From Owenweeksia sp. (GTDB taxonomy: Bacteria; Bacteroidota; Bacteroidia; Flavobacteriales; Schleiferiaceae), in contig NZNV01000025.1 in NCBI GenBank assembly GCA_002695025.1, forward strand, positions 186,001 through 250,000: a DNA stretch of 64,000 nucleotides, given 5' to 3'. Within the stretch, counting starts at the first letter, position 1. Each line of letters opens with the position of its first letter. The position numbers were made by a program, and so were the translations under genes. Under the pieces are notes generated by a model. It was not told the DNA's origin. It ran no database searches and saw only the letters and a list, made by a program, of their open reading frames with translations. Below are positions 1 through 7,864 of this stretch, one piece after another.

Positions 1-1164
1 AATGGATTGGATCCTTATATACGTAAGATTGCATATCCTCTAGATGAAAACTGTGATCACACTTTCTGTTTTGATATCAGTGATCTGGAAGGGGGTGCCA
101 GGATCAAGATCGTGGGTAACTTTACTGAAACTTTGGTGGATGAGAATGTGGAAGAAACTGGCATAGTATGCTTTGAAATAAGTGGCTATTATAGCCTCAC
201 TTTCTTTATCTTCTCTGAAAATTCAGGTTATGTAGCCTTCAATAATATGACGCTCAACCGTAAATGTGATTCGGTGATGATGGTGGCTGATGTGCTGAAT
301 GCGCAGGATTATTATCCGTTCGGGATGACAATGCCTGGAAGGACATTCAATGGTGGAGATTACAGGTATGGGTTTAATGGACAGGAGCAAGATAACGAGA
401 TAAAAGGTAATGGCAACCACCTAGAGTTTAAGTATAGAGGTTACGATCCTCGTACTGGTCGTTTCCTATCTACCGATCCTCTCGAACCTATGTATCCTTT
501 CCAAACGCCTTATGCCTTTGCTCAGAATATGCCAATATGGGCTATTGATCTTGAGGGATTAGAGGCATGGGTTGCAACACAGACCAAGGATATTATGAGT
601 ATAGAAGATTTTGGTGCATTTGCAAAAACAGAGATTGATGTGGCTACGAGTGATGAGACTTTAAAGGGAACAATGGATTGTGCAGACTTTTCGTTATATG
701 TCCTAACCAAATATTTTCAGGAAAAAGGTGTTGAGTTTACCTTTACGGACTATGCTGGGCGTCAAATGTCCTCAAGTGATGAAAAATATAGCAACTATGA
801 AGATTTCTATGAAGACCTTAAGCTAAGAGCAGGTTCTAAAGAAGTTTTCAAGAACTCTTTTGACGTTCCAAATGAAAGATCTGTATCAGGAGATATTGTA
901 ATGGGGGCAGGGAACAATCATGTGATGGTCAATAATCCCCAAGAAGGAGATGAAGCATGGAATATGGCACAGGCTTCTGGTGGGTATAATGGAGAAGGAA
1001 ACGAGGCTAATGATGCCGTTGGTCCAAAGAAAGAGCGAGTGTCTTTTAGGAATCAATCTGATCAAAAGACAAGAAGATTTAGTATTTTAAAGGATGTAAA
1101 GGCGGTAACAATAATTGATGCTGAGCCCAAGGATGTTAAAAGTGTACTTCAAGAAGAGCAATAA
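1..1164 (+). CDS. C-terminal end of an Rhs/YD-repeat protein with NlpC/P60-like toxin tip (cassette 1; 5' end outside window)
   Basis: The frame is open from base 1, so the gene starts upstream. Residues about 1-100 form an unrecognised region. It is followed by the Rhs-associated core end (YYPFGMTMPGR, YRYGFNGQEQDNEIKG, YDPRTGRFLSTDPL), which in Rhs toxins closes the shell and marks the switch to a variable tip. The tip begins after DLEGLE and carries DCADF and, near the end of the fold, GDIVMG..NHVMV. This Cys/His pair and the GD turn resemble NlpC/P60 or related amidases, so a cell-wall target is inferred. This is the only cassette in which coding sequence continues 5' of the FGM codons, so it is probably the expressed, full-length member of the array. 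The immunity gene follows with a TAATG overlap. The Rhs call is firm; the enzyme class is tentative. Confidence 0.85.
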   Translation, partial: NGLDPYIRKIAYPLDENCDHTFCFDISDLEGGARIKIVGNFTETLVDENVEETGIVCFEISGYYSLTFFIFSENSGYVAFNNMTLNRKCDSVMMVADVLNAQDYYPFGMTMPGRTFNGGDYRYGFNGQEQDNEIKGNGNHLEFKYRGYDPRTGRFLSTDPLEPMYPFQTPYAFAQNMPIWAIDLEGLEAWVATQTKDIMSIEDFGAFAKTEIDVATSDETLKGTMDCADFSLYVLTKYFQEKGVEFTFTDYAGRQMSSSDEKYSNYEDFYEDLKLRAGSKEVFKNSFDVPNERSVSGDIVMGAGNNHVMVNNPQEGDEAWNMAQASGGYNGEGNEANDAVGPKKERVSFRNQSDQKTRRFSILKDVKAVTIIDAEPKDVKSVLQEEQ

Positions 1165-1589
1165 TGAATAAGAAGATTTTTTATGTTATTCTGATATGTA
1201 TTATCGGATTGAGTTGTCACCATACTGCTAATCCTTCCGAAAATTTGGAAATTGATCACTCTCGTGAAAAAGTTGAAGTTGTTAATAATAGAGAATCTCA
1301 AAAGTCCATTGATTCAAATTTCAACTCTTCGAAGAGCGATTCAATATTTTTAATATACTATCCTTCGGGTGGGGTATATGAAAAGAAGATATTTCTTCAA
1401 AACGGGGATAGAAAGATAATATCATATACTGAGTCCGGTGATAAAAAATCTGAATCAGATTTTTATTCCAACGGCAAAACACATTTTCGAAAATATAATC
1501 CCAAAGGAGAAGTTGCCCTTGAACATATAAAAATGAACGGAAAGGTCGTGCTTGATACGACTTATTGGGATAAAATGTTTGAGGAGTAG
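1164..1589 (+). CDS. Lipoprotein with repeated sheet motifs, candidate immunity protein for cassette 1
   Basis: The 141-residue product has a signal peptide ending in a lipobox (IGLSC), so it should be anchored in an envelope membrane facing the periplasm. The mature part has YYPSGGVYEKK, YTESGDKKSESDFYSNGK and YNPKGEVAL segments. These resemble MORN/YwqK-type antitoxin repeats. Its ATG overlaps the toxin stop codon (TAATG), which indicates translational coupling. A periplasmic location fits protection against a tip that attacks the cell wall. The immunity role is inferred from position and localisation only. Confidence 0.6.
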   Translation: MNKKIFYVILICIIGLSCHHTANPSENLEIDHSREKVEVVNNRESQKSIDSNFNSSKSDSIFLIYYPSGGVYEKKIFLQNGDRKIISYTESGDKKSESDFYSNGKTHFRKYNPKGEVALEHIKMNGKVVLDTTYWDKMFEE

Positions 1590-1640
1590 CTTTTTGGTAA
1601 TGTTCCAAAGTATTGATAAAGAATATGTTAACATAAATTA

Positions 1641-1668
1641 AAAACCCGGTCTTCAAGCCGGGTTTTTC
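1641..1668 (+). terminator. Rho-independent terminator after cassette 1
   Basis: A CCCGG/CCGGG stem flanked by A-run and T-run (AAAACCCGG ... CCGGGTTTTT). The same hairpin recurs at 41144-41173 and 42792-42819 at the same place relative to the next cassette. Confidence 0.8.
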
Positions 1669-1688
1669 AATTAAGTACATTTGAGCAG

Positions 1689-1739
1689 AGTTCTTTGAAA
1701 AAGTAAAACCCGCATAGGGTGCTAAGTCTTCGGGATGAC
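1689..1739 (+). repeat. Conserved cassette leader (cassette 2)
   Basis: Non-coding sequence AGTTCTTTGAAAAAGTAAAA..CATAGGGTGCTAAGTCTTCGGG, nearly identical at 39711, 41192 and 42836 and close at 37359. In the reading frame of the tip a TAA lies four codons before the ATG, so the homology to the full-length Rhs gene begins at the FGM codons. Confidence 0.8.
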
Positions 1740-2625
1740 GATGCCGGGAAGGACGTTTAACAGTGGTGATTATAGGTATGGGTTTAATGGTATGGAAGGT
1801 GATGATGAGGTTAAAGGGAATGGGAATTCGTATACTACTTTTTTTAGGCAATATGATCCTAGGATTGGACGTTGGCTAAGTCTGGATCCGAAAATGGCTA
1901 AATACCCATCTTGGAGCCCTTATGTTTTTAATTTTAACAATCCAATTAACTTAATTGACCCTAGAGGAGATGACCCGATAAGCGCAATAAGACGTCTTTC
2001 AAATATATCTACTCAATTTAATGACAAACTAAATAGTGCATACAATAGAGGTTATGAAGGAGGAGAAGTGAGTGAGGCGTATTTTGAAATCTTTGTATCC
2101 TATAAGGCCGGGCTAGAGAAAGTTACAAGCAATGAGGTTTATAACGCTTCTCAAACTAAAATGAGCGGTGCTTTTGGAGGGCCAATTATACCTGAGGGAG
2201 GTGATATCATGGTCCATACTCATCCTTATCCCTCAAATACCGGAGTTACTCGTATGGCATTGTCCGATGGTGATATAGGCACTTTTAGAGATGAAGCCTT
2301 AAAAAGGTCTTCATCAGGTGAACTTAGTGAGGGTTTTACAATGATGATAGAGTCCGGTGATCAAAGATTTGCAATGACGGTACTTGATCCTGAAAAAGCT
2401 AAAGCATACCTTTCTACTTTGAAAGATTCTGAATTAGCTCAAAAAGCCATAGGGGAAGGTGTAGGAGAAAAACACATATGGGAATTCAATAGAGATATTG
2501 CAGGTGATTACGAAGAGACAGGGATAGGTTTTTTTGAAACAACCAACAAGGATAAAACTGAGTGGAGGCAAGTTACAAATGAAACAGAATACTTAAAAGA
2601 TAAAGATATTAATGAGGAAGATTAG
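1735..2625 (+). CDS. Orphan Rhs tip with JAB/DUF4329-like domain (cassette 2)
   Basis: This 296-residue product starts at the Met of the conserved FGM segment and keeps only the last part of the Rhs core (PGRTFN, YRYGFNGMEGDDEVKG, YDPRIGRWLSLDP). The variable tip begins after NLIDPRGD. It contains MVHTHPYPSN followed by LSDGD, the HxHP...SxxD arrangement of JAMM/JAB metalloproteases and DUF4329-type toxins. A metal-dependent peptidase is therefore inferred. No full Rhs shell precedes it. It could be a silent donor for recombination or a separately made effector. The downstream gene overlaps by 14 bases. Confidence 0.75.
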   Translation: MTMPGRTFNSGDYRYGFNGMEGDDEVKGNGNSYTTFFRQYDPRIGRWLSLDPKMAKYPSWSPYVFNFNNPINLIDPRGDDPISAIRRLSNISTQFNDKLNSAYNRGYEGGEVSEAYFEIFVSYKAGLEKVTSNEVYNASQTKMSGAFGGPIIPEGGDIMVHTHPYPSNTGVTRMALSDGDIGTFRDEALKRSSSGELSEGFTMMIESGDQRFAMTVLDPEKAKAYLSTLKDSELAQKAIGEGVGEKHIWEFNRDIAGDYEETGIGFFETTNKDKTEWRQVTNETEYLKDKDINEED

Positions 2626-2995
2626 ATTATTTTTATTAATAGCTCTTGTTTTTAGCGTTGGCGGCAACTTGAGTTTTGGCCAAACGGGAAAAGGTTTTAA
2701 TAGTGAAGTATGTGATTCTTTAGCTCGGGTTGTAAATGATACATCAATGATTGGAAGAACAGTGTCGGAGGTCTTGGAATCCTTACCCTATCAAATTGAG
2801 AAACAATTATTCATATCTGAATCGAGGCCCTATTACTTAGCAGGTACAATCATAAAGTTTAAAGGTTTAAACTCTTGCTGGCTTAAGATATATACTACCG
2901 AGTTGAAATACGTGGAGAAGTTGAATTTAGAAGGCAATTGGAAATTTGAAGATTTTAAGAAGGAAAAAGTAACAAGGTTAGAAATATCCAATTAG
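2612..2995 (+). CDS. Exported small protein, candidate immunity protein for cassette 2
   Basis: The 127-residue product starts inside the 3' end of the tip gene and has a clear signal peptide (hydrophobic LFLLIALVFSVGG, cleavage near SFGQ). The mature domain has no motif I recognise; it has two cysteines and ends in a charged segment. Its coupling to the tip gene and its export parallel the immunity candidates of cassettes 1, 4 and 5. Immunity function is inferred from position. Confidence 0.55.
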   Translation: MRKIRLFLLIALVFSVGGNLSFGQTGKGFNSEVCDSLARVVNDTSMIGRTVSEVLESLPYQIEKQLFISESRPYYLAGTIIKFKGLNSCWLKIYTTELKYVEKLNLEGNWKFEDFKKEKVTRLEISN

Positions 2996-3010
2996 TTATT
3001 GCTGTAGAGT

Positions 3011-3080
3011 AAAAGGGGTTGGGGGAATATCCCCAACAAGATGAACGTCCGAAGTGTCAACGGAGTGACGTTCTATCTTG
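3011..3080. repeat. Double-hairpin repeat, copy A
   Basis: First hairpin GTTGGGG/CCCCAAC. Second hairpin CAAGAT+GAACGTC paired with GACGTTC+T+ATCTTG around a 17-base loop containing AAGTGTCAACGGAGT. Related copies are at 44221 and 44333. It lies at the end of cassette 2 and next to the left edge of the mobile region. Confidence 0.75.
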
Positions 3081-3086
3081 CTTCGG

Positions 3087-3575
3087 TTAGTTGAAGCAAG
3101 CCCGGATCATCGCCACTGCGTCAAATATTCCTACATGATGGTGTTCACCCTTCCATCGTTTCCGTACCGGGAACTCGTAAGGGGCCAGGGAAGGATAACG
3201 TTCGATTAGTTTTTGGGAAATGTCGTACTTCGAACAGTAATCGCCTTCACTAAAGTATTCCTGAACCTCGGTGCGAGAGACTTCCCGGAGCTTGAGCTTT
3301 TCAGCTCCAGCAAGTAAGGCTATCCTTTTGAGCAATGTCCTAATCCGCTTACTTACGGTGTTCTGCTCTTGCGTGATGGCACGGGTAAGGAGTACGTCCG
3401 GCTGATGCAGGGTGATCAGCTTCATAATCCTGTCCAGGGAGGTATCGTTCTGTGCAGGCTGTACATACGCCACCCCGAAATCAATCAGGCGATCCGGGGT
3501 GTCAAATACCGCAAAGCCCACACCCCACTGGTTAGGGTATACCGATAGTACCCTATTCGTCTTCTTCGCTTTCAT
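3087..3575 (-). CDS. RuvC/RNase H-fold-like protein
   Basis: The 162-residue protein has the layout of a RuvC-like nuclease. It has an N-terminal beta hairpin (VLSVYPNQWGVGFAVFD), a second strand pair and a C-terminal GIFDAVAMIRA helix in which the Asp matches the last RuvC acidic residue. The first RuvC Asp (DPG) is replaced by Tyr-Pro, so activity is uncertain. The gene overlaps the 3' end of the upstream HTH gene by 23 bases and is likely co-translated with it. A Holliday-junction or replication role in the element is plausible but unproven. Confidence 0.5.
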   Translation of the reverse strand: MKAKKTNRVLSVYPNQWGVGFAVFDTPDRLIDFGVAYVQPAQNDTSLDRIMKLITLHQPDVLLTRAITQEQNTVSKRIRTLLKRIALLAGAEKLKLREVSRTEVQEYFSEGDYCSKYDISQKLIERYPSLAPYEFPVRKRWKGEHHHVGIFDAVAMIRACFN

Positions 3576-3918
3576 AGTAGAGTTCGTCAGGAACTAAACG
3601 ATTAAGGATGGTTTGTACCGCTTTCAGCCGGTGTTTGACTTTCGAAGTCTTCTGCGATTGCAGTTGCTCCTGCAACACAAGAGCACGATTAATAATCTCA
3701 TCGTAGAGTTTCATGTAATCCTCCTTGAAGAGCTGATGAATGGATGTTTCAAACAGAATGTGATATCCGAGAATGGTGGTGAGATTGGGTAAAGATTGTC
3801 CGGTTTCCTGTCGGGAGAGATTTCCGGTGTCCATGTCCAGAAGCTGACTGACATCGGAGAGTTGCAGGTGATAATTTTTTCGAGAGGTTGAGAGATAGTT
3901 ATGTGAAAGAATGTGCAT
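3553..3918 (-). CDS. XRE-type helix-turn-helix regulator
   Basis: This 121-residue protein has an N-terminal HTH (LQLSDVSQLLDMDTGNLSRQETG, then LPNLTTILGYHILF) typical of Cro/CI regulators. A helical tail and a very acidic C terminus (ESEEDE) follow. It heads a two-gene minus-strand unit with the RuvC-like gene. The control region at 3919-4156 has CGTGG/CCACG and ACCAC/GTGGT dyads that could be operators. A role as element regulator is inferred. Confidence 0.65.
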   Translation of the reverse strand: MHILSHNYLSTSRKNYHLQLSDVSQLLDMDTGNLSRQETGQSLPNLTTILGYHILFETSIHQLFKEDYMKLYDEIINRALVLQEQLQSQKTSKVKHRLKAVQTILNRLVPDELYYESEEDE

Positions 3919-4110
3919 GAGAAAGAAATAGGCACGGGTTATGAATGCCCATTACACAGAATAATCAACCTCGTTAAATACATGTAGTATCAGTATTTTG
4001 TAAAATCCACAAAAAAATTTCGTGGTCACACCACGTGTATCGGTTAAGTCGTTACTCTCTCGTTTTACCACCTGAGTGGTATCTGGTTCTTTCTTAATGG
4101 TGGTAGATGG

Positions 4111-4132
4111 TTGTCCACAGAGGTTATGCACA
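4111..4132. other. Two DnaA-box-like sites, possible element origin
   Basis: TTGTCCACA (4111-4119) and TTATGCACA (4124-4132), each within one mismatch of TTATNCACA and in the same orientation. They are just downstream of the 3' end of the replication-like gene at 4157-4591. Two sites alone are weak evidence. Confidence 0.3.
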
Positions 4133-4156
4133 ATGCCGATTCCCAGTGAACCTTCT

Positions 4157-4591
4157 TCACACTATAGTATCTCTGTTTAGTTTAATAGTGTGACCTTTTT
4201 TCACTGAAATATGACCCTGACGTTCACTGGCTGGTGCTGGTTTGGCAACCAGCACCGAACCCAGGGCATAGTGCAGCCGTGAGGCCGCCTTCCTTGAACC
4301 AGCAGAAGCAAGAGGGTTGCCTTCTATATCGGTAACCGTAATAAGTCCTTTACGTACCAGAGAACTGACAGCACTGGACACGGCACGATTAGATAACCCA
4401 GTGATCACCATGAAAAGCTTTTGAGATATCCACCCCCTATCCTTCCGTTGAGAGGAGTTGTCTCTATCCACCATACCTATCGTTCTGCGAAGTATCACCA
4501 GTAACACTTTCAACTCAGATTCCGATAGGGACTTCAGATGATGGTCAACCAAACGATTGGGAAGTTGGGTACTAGCTTTATAATACTGCAT
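4157..4591 (-). CDS. Winged-helix protein resembling replication protein O N-terminal domain
   Basis: This 144-residue product opens with LPNRLVDHHLKSLSESELKVLLVILRRTIG, the usual start of phage and plasmid replication-O/replisome organiser proteins. A wHTH (WISQKLFMVITGLSNRAVSSAVSSLVRKGLI) follows. The C-terminal third is low in structure. It lacks any helicase-loader or initiator catalytic domain, so it may only bind DNA. DnaA-box-like sites lie beside it. An element replication or regulatory role is inferred. Confidence 0.5.
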   Translation of the reverse strand: MQYYKASTQLPNRLVDHHLKSLSESELKVLLVILRRTIGMVDRDNSSQRKDRGWISQKLFMVITGLSNRAVSSAVSSLVRKGLITVTDIEGNPLASAGSRKAASRLHYALGSVLVAKPAPASERQGHISVKKGHTIKLNRDTIV

Positions 4592-4694
4592 AACTGTAGA
4601 ATAGCGTGGAGTAGAATTACACGGTAGGCTCAGGATATTGCTTACAAAATGCTTGGTCTACCTGCAGAAAATGATATCAGCTAAGGTTTAGGAT

Positions 4695-4868
4695 ATGAAA
4701 ATTCCTGTGCCAACCACTTTATCCGATGCTGATAACCAAAGATTCCGTGAATTGTATTTAAAGCATTTCAATGAAGAACTAACGGTCGATGAAGCCAACC
4801 GGAAGGCGTACCGGCTTCTTTCTTTTTATGCAGTGGTCATCGGACATAAGGAATCAAAACGCAGATAA
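4695..4868 (+). CDS. Small helical protein, paralogue of the product at 6790-6993
   Basis: This 57-residue protein is too short for simple ORF cut-offs. It is about 60 percent identical by eye to the product at 6790: both begin MKI..PTTL, then DNQRFREL.L.HFNEE.T..EANR.AY.LLSFYA. Conservation at protein level supports that it is real. The two copies bracket the serine recombinase. Function is unknown; the size and helical character would suit a recombination directionality factor or regulator, but no such motif is recognised. Confidence 0.55.
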   Translation: MKIPVPTTLSDADNQRFRELYLKHFNEELTVDEANRKAYRLLSFYAVVIGHKESKRR

Positions 4869-4907
4869 GATATGGTGCTCTTTAAACAATTGTGCTATCC
4901 TTATGAC

Positions 4908-4999
4908 GGTTGCCAAATTACATATGGATTGAGCCTCGAAAAGGGCAAGGAACTAGATTTTGGCAACCACCTCAATCCATACGTTCCTTGTCCTTTTCG
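4908..4999. repeat. Three interleaved inverted repeats upstream of the serine recombinase
   Basis: Blocks in order: C GGTTGCCAAA (4908-4917), A ATGGATTGAG (4924-4933), B CGAAAAGGGCAAGGAAC (4937-4953), then C' TTTGGCAACC (4959-4968), A' CTCAATCCAT (4971-4980), B' GTTCCTTGTCCTTTTCG (4983-4999). C/C' and A/A' are perfect and B/B' has one mismatch in 17. It ends 9 bases before the recombinase ATG. An operator or recombination site is inferred. Confidence 0.85.
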
Positions 5000-5008
5000 G
5001 TTTACATT

Positions 5009-6628
5009 ATGATTACTACAGGACATAGATATTTTCTCTATGCCCGTAAGTCAAGTGAGTCTGAAGATCGGCAGATGGCTTCCATACCTGATCAGGTAAA
5101 GGAGGTTCAGCGTCTGGCTTCGGAACTGAACCTTGATATTGTTGAGATCATAACGGAATCCCGGTCTGCTAAAGCACCTGGGCGACCGGCTTTTGACAAT
5201 ATGCTCCTGCGCATACAACAAGGAGAAGCTAATGGAATCCTCTGCTGGAAACTCAATCGGCTGGCGAGGAACCCCGTAGACGGAGGACAAATCAGTTGGA
5301 TGCTTCAGCAAGGAGCCATCCAGCACATCCAGTGTTACGGAAGGGATTACAAGCCTTCGGATAACGTACTGATGATGCAGGTGGAGTTTGGGATGGCCAA
5401 CCAGTACGTCAAAGACCTCAGCGTAGATGTCAAGCGGGGGATGCGAATGAAGGCTGAGCGCGGTTGGTATCCCTCTCGAAGCCTTCCGATTGGCTACCGG
5501 CACAACACTCAGCGAAAAAGCCTGTCTCAGGAGATTCTCCCTGATGACAACTTCAACACCATACAAGAACTATGGAAATTGATATTATCCGGAGATTATT
5601 CAATAGCAGATATAAAGCAAAAAGGAGATGAAATGCATTTAGTGGGAGTTACGGGTAAGGTCTTACCTGTCAAAACCTACCGAAGGATATTCACCTCAAA
5701 ATTTTACTGTGGCTACTTTAACTGGAAAGATGCTCATGGTGTAATGAATGAGTACAAGGGAAAGCATAAGGCTATGGTTTCTCTCGCTGAGTATAAGAAG
5801 GTACAGAAAATGCTTACTGGACGTACCAACGCTTATCGTACCCGTGACCACGACTTTTTATTTAAAGGAATATTGAAATGTGGTGAATGTGGGTGTAGCG
5901 TTACACCAGAGCAAAAAAGACATACCTGGTGCGATAAGTGCCAGCGAAAATTTTCTTGTCTTCATCGGGACGATTGCCCTAGGTGTCATACGCCTCTCGG
6001 TAACTTTAAAATATTCGAACAAGTGTATTACCGCTGTACTAAAAAGAGAGGGCCGTGTTCTCAACGGTATGTTTCAGAAAAGCAGTTAAGGACACAATAT
6101 CGCAAAGCAATTCAAGATATCACTATCCCGGAAGACTTTCATGCAATGGCACTTGAAATACTCAGGAATTTTAAGCAAGGGTCAAAAGGAGGGGAGAAGC
6201 AAAAACTTGAAACACTCAGACATCAAAAGAGTAAGCTGGAAACCCGCCTGAAAAACCTCACTCTGATGCGTGCCGATGGAGAGATCAGTTCCGAGGAATT
6301 GAAAGCGGTTAAAGATGAAATGGTAACGCAAATACAGGAAAAAGAATCGCTTATTGCTGAAATTCAAAGAGGCGAGATTGATTGGGAAAAGCATATGCAG
6401 GAGTATGCCAAGATCGGTTGCGATGCTTTGGAAACCTATGACTCTGGAGTAATTTCAGAAGTAAAAAAGGTATTGCTGCAAATAGGCTCGAACCACACCC
6501 TATTGGATCAAAAGGCCCAATTTATAAGCGTAGAACCGCTCTTGGTTATCAAAGAAGGGCATCGTGCTTATCTGGCGGAAAAAGCCAGGCTCGAACCACA
6601 AAATTCCCTTGAAAAACAAGAGGATTAA
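5009..6628 (+). CDS. Large serine recombinase
   Basis: The 539-residue product catalyses site-specific strand exchange through a serine nucleophile. The N-terminal resolvase domain has YARKSSES (nucleophile about Ser15) and the conserved segments SIPDQ, GRPAFD and KLNRLARNP. A recombinase domain (RGMRMKAERGWYPSRSLPIGY) follows, then a zinc ribbon at about residues 290-325 (CGECG, CDKC, CPRC) and a coiled coil. The frame is open back to a TTG at 4910, but that stretch is occupied by the interleaved repeats. The ATG at 5009 gives the family-typical N terminus. Flanking duplicate small genes and the adjacent repeats suggest a self-contained integration module. Confidence 0.93.
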   Translation: MITTGHRYFLYARKSSESEDRQMASIPDQVKEVQRLASELNLDIVEIITESRSAKAPGRPAFDNMLLRIQQGEANGILCWKLNRLARNPVDGGQISWMLQQGAIQHIQCYGRDYKPSDNVLMMQVEFGMANQYVKDLSVDVKRGMRMKAERGWYPSRSLPIGYRHNTQRKSLSQEILPDDNFNTIQELWKLILSGDYSIADIKQKGDEMHLVGVTGKVLPVKTYRRIFTSKFYCGYFNWKDAHGVMNEYKGKHKAMVSLAEYKKVQKMLTGRTNAYRTRDHDFLFKGILKCGECGCSVTPEQKRHTWCDKCQRKFSCLHRDDCPRCHTPLGNFKIFEQVYYRCTKKRGPCSQRYVSEKQLRTQYRKAIQDITIPEDFHAMALEILRNFKQGSKGGEKQKLETLRHQKSKLETRLKNLTLMRADGEISSEELKAVKDEMVTQIQEKESLIAEIQRGEIDWEKHMQEYAKIGCDALETYDSGVISEVKKVLLQIGSNHTLLDQKAQFISVEPLLVIKEGHRAYLAEKARLEPQNSLEKQED

Positions 6629-6789
6629 GCCAATATTGACGCTTAAAAGGTCATCCTGTGCGCAGGGAAGTCCCTTATCAGAACCTTGATACATAAAAAG
6701 TATAGGCGACATCAAGACCTCGATCTGAATCACCACAATCAAATTGTCAATCTCACAATTTCACATACGCAGGAATACAATGAGATGGT

Positions 6790-6993
6790 ATGAAAATAGA
6801 CTTGCCAACAACTTTACCTCAAAAAGATAATCAACGTTTTAGAGAACTATGGCTTACACACTTCAACGAAGAGATCACCACAGAAGAAGCAAACCGAGAA
6901 GCCTATAAACTACTCAGCTTCTATGCGCTCATTATTGAATATATGGAAGAGAAGCGCATCAAGGAAGAAGAGAGTATACTAAAGGATAGGTAG
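6790..6993 (+). CDS. Small helical protein, paralogue of the product at 4695-4868
   Basis: The 67-residue product shares PTTL, DNQRFRELWLTHFNEE and EANREAYKLLSFYA with the 57-residue protein on the other side of the recombinase. It adds a charged C-terminal extension (EEKRIKEEESI). It is followed by a hairpin at 7076 that may end its transcript. Function is unknown. Its duplication around the recombinase is the main clue to its role. Confidence 0.6.
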   Translation: MKIDLPTTLPQKDNQRFRELWLTHFNEEITTEEANREAYKLLSFYALIIEYMEEKRIKEEESILKDR

Positions 6994-7075
6994 AGAGATC
7001 CCGGCTCTCTACCTAAGGCAACGGATTCTGTTATATCGACAATACATAGAAAAAATACTAATTATTTTATTAGTG

Positions 7076-7104
7076 AAAAGACACCCTGATTAGGTGTTTT
7101 CTTT
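7076..7104 (+). terminator. Probable terminator between small gene and hamA
   Basis: AAAAGACACC ... GGTGTTTTCTTT stem with T-rich 3' side. It overlaps a GTG at 7094 that would otherwise extend hamA. Confidence 0.5.
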
Positions 7105-7159
7105 ACAAGATGGTCATTTCCTAGATATACTTAATTTAGTTTTTACAAAAATCACCAGT

Positions 7160-7864
7160 ATGGATATTATTTACTCTAGAAAAGTCAATACTAATGAGCT
7201 TCCTAATGGGGCGATTGCAGAAGTTAATTTATTTTGCATTGAAGTAAAAAATGTGAATGAATATGCCATGCATTTGACTAACAAAATCTCAGACACATCA
7301 TGGATATCTAGTTTGGACTATATAAGTCAAGACGCGTATAATATCTGTGCAGAGAAGACAATAAACAAACTAGTCGAACTATTTAATTTGCCTGAAAACA
7401 AGGTTACCTCTGACTTCGGTGAATACCTAGTATCATTAAGCTCAGGTGAATGCCTAGAGTCAAAACATTCTCATACTTGTTTACCAATATCAGAAATATG
7501 GAAAGAGAGTAAAGAGGGAAATCCAGGGTTTGATTTCCATACTTTAAGTACAAGTAACAAGATTAATTTTGGAGAGGCCAAATATCAAAGTAATGGGAAT
7601 GCTTATACTTCTGCTGCCGCACAAACTCACCGGTTTTCTAGGGAAAAAAAAGACCGAGGTGATTCGGTGCATCTGAAAAACATGGTTTCAAAAGTTGCAA
7701 TTGACAATCTCGTTCTTCATAACAAAAAAGGATATGTGGTTTCATTCTCAATAAACTCGCAGGATCACTCAGAAATTCTTAATAACTCTTTGAATAACAA
7801 TGATATTAAGGAGCTAACAAAACTTTGTGATGAATTATATATCATCGGGGTAAAAGTAAAATGA
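7160..7864 (+). CDS. hamA: HamA-like DUF1837 nuclease of a Hachiman defence system
   Basis: This 234-residue protein matches the HamA layout: a C-terminal PD-(D/E)xK-like core with SDFGEYL, then GFDFH (Asp about residue 125) and FGEAKY (Glu-x-Lys about 139-141). In Hachiman, HamA is the effector nuclease held in check by the helicase HamB. The next gene starts inside its stop codon (ATGA overlap at 7861) and is a helicase of the expected type. The ATG at 7160 is preferred to a GTG at 7094 that lies in a terminator-like hairpin. The region is AT-rich compared with the conjugation genes, consistent with separate acquisition. Confidence 0.8.
   Translation: MDIIYSRKVNTNELPNGAIAEVNLFCIEVKNVNEYAMHLTNKISDTSWISSLDYISQDAYNICAEKTINKLVELFNLPENKVTSDFGEYLVSLSSGECLESKHSHTCLPISEIWKESKEGNPGFDFHTLSTSNKINFGEAKYQSNGNAYTSAAAQTHRFSREKKDRGDSVHLKNMVSKVAIDNLVLHNKKGYVVSFSINSQDHSEILNNSLNNNDIKELTKLCDELYIIGVKVK

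Noticed and set aside
1321-1851. Minus-strand frame across cassette boundary
   Set aside because: Antisense of the immunity gene, terminator and conserved Rhs core; similar shadows appear at other cassettes.
4910-5008. N-terminal extension of the serine recombinase from a TTG start
   Set aside because: The frame is open, but the stretch is filled by the interleaved inverted repeats and the ATG at 5009 gives the normal family N terminus.
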